From the NCBI RefSeq assembly GCF_003286595.3, contig NZ_CP132985.1:1240001-1304000 (forward strand): a stretch of DNA of 64,000 bases. Direction: 5' to 3'. Both the position numbers and the translations under genes were made by a program. The notes below the pieces were generated by a model. It ran no database searches. It was not told the origin of the DNA and saw nothing but the letters and a program-made list of their open reading frames with translations. This document shows, piece after piece, positions 63,988 through 64,000 of the stretch. This DNA comes from Aerococcus mictus. Lineage in GTDB: Bacteria; Bacillota; Bacilli; Lactobacillales; Aerococcaceae. The first letter of the stretch is position 1, and each line of letters begins with the position of its first letter.

Positions 63988-64000
63988 CGTCTGACACAAA

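Overview
The window is a low-GC Gram-positive chromosome segment, most consistent with Lactobacillales and specifically with an Aerococcus of the urinae type. This is inferred from several things together: L-lactate dehydrogenase plus phosphoketolase plus acetate kinase, a B. subtilis-type purine operon, a yybP-ykoY riboswitch on a cation ATPase, and two adjacent giant YSIRK/LPXTG surface proteins in the style of the aerococcal surface protein locus I recall from A. urinae. No phage, plasmid, IS element or CRISPR array is visible.

Region 1 (1-11.3 kb) is metabolic and housekeeping. It holds the start of ackA, then ldh, sprT-like and tex, a Mn2+-type riboswitch driving a P-type cation ATPase, water-forming NADH oxidase, a YpfJ-type metallopeptidase and tRNA-Thr(CGU). 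It ends with a small locus that looks like a type I toxin-antitoxin: a 22-residue membrane peptide, an antisense-strand terminator and a tiny HTH protein.

Region 2 (11.3-24.4 kb) is a complete 12-gene purine operon on the minus strand, in the order purE-K-C-S-Q-L-F-M-N-H-D-B. It makes IMP from PRPP and includes adenylosuccinate lyase. A PurBox-like site and an intrinsic terminator-like hairpin lie upstream of purE.

Region 3 (24.4-33.8 kb) is redox-oriented. A MarR regulator with a palindromic operator precedes two paralogous luciferase-like monooxygenase subunits and an FMN reductase. Then come a beta-hydroxyacid dehydrogenase, an HdeD-like membrane protein, a TetR regulator, glutathione reductase overlapping a papain-like (C39-like) protein, and an O-antigen-ligase-family membrane protein.

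Region 4 (33.8-50.6 kb) is the surface protein locus: two minus-strand LPXTG proteins of 2457 and about 2809 residues. They share nearly identical secretion signals and anchors but have different binding regions. The promoter of one contains a 13-nt homopolymer between its likely -35 and -10, suggesting phase variation.

Region 5 (50.9-64 kb) holds argS, phosphoketolase, a peptide-utilisation group (two OppA-like lipoproteins, PepT, PepO), a class I glutamine amidotransferase and a LURP-one-related protein.

The most novel signal is a 111-bp intergenic repeat at 9.2, 30.2 and 60.6 kb. Its paired arms are kept, and in the most diverged copy the arm sequences have changed while still pairing.
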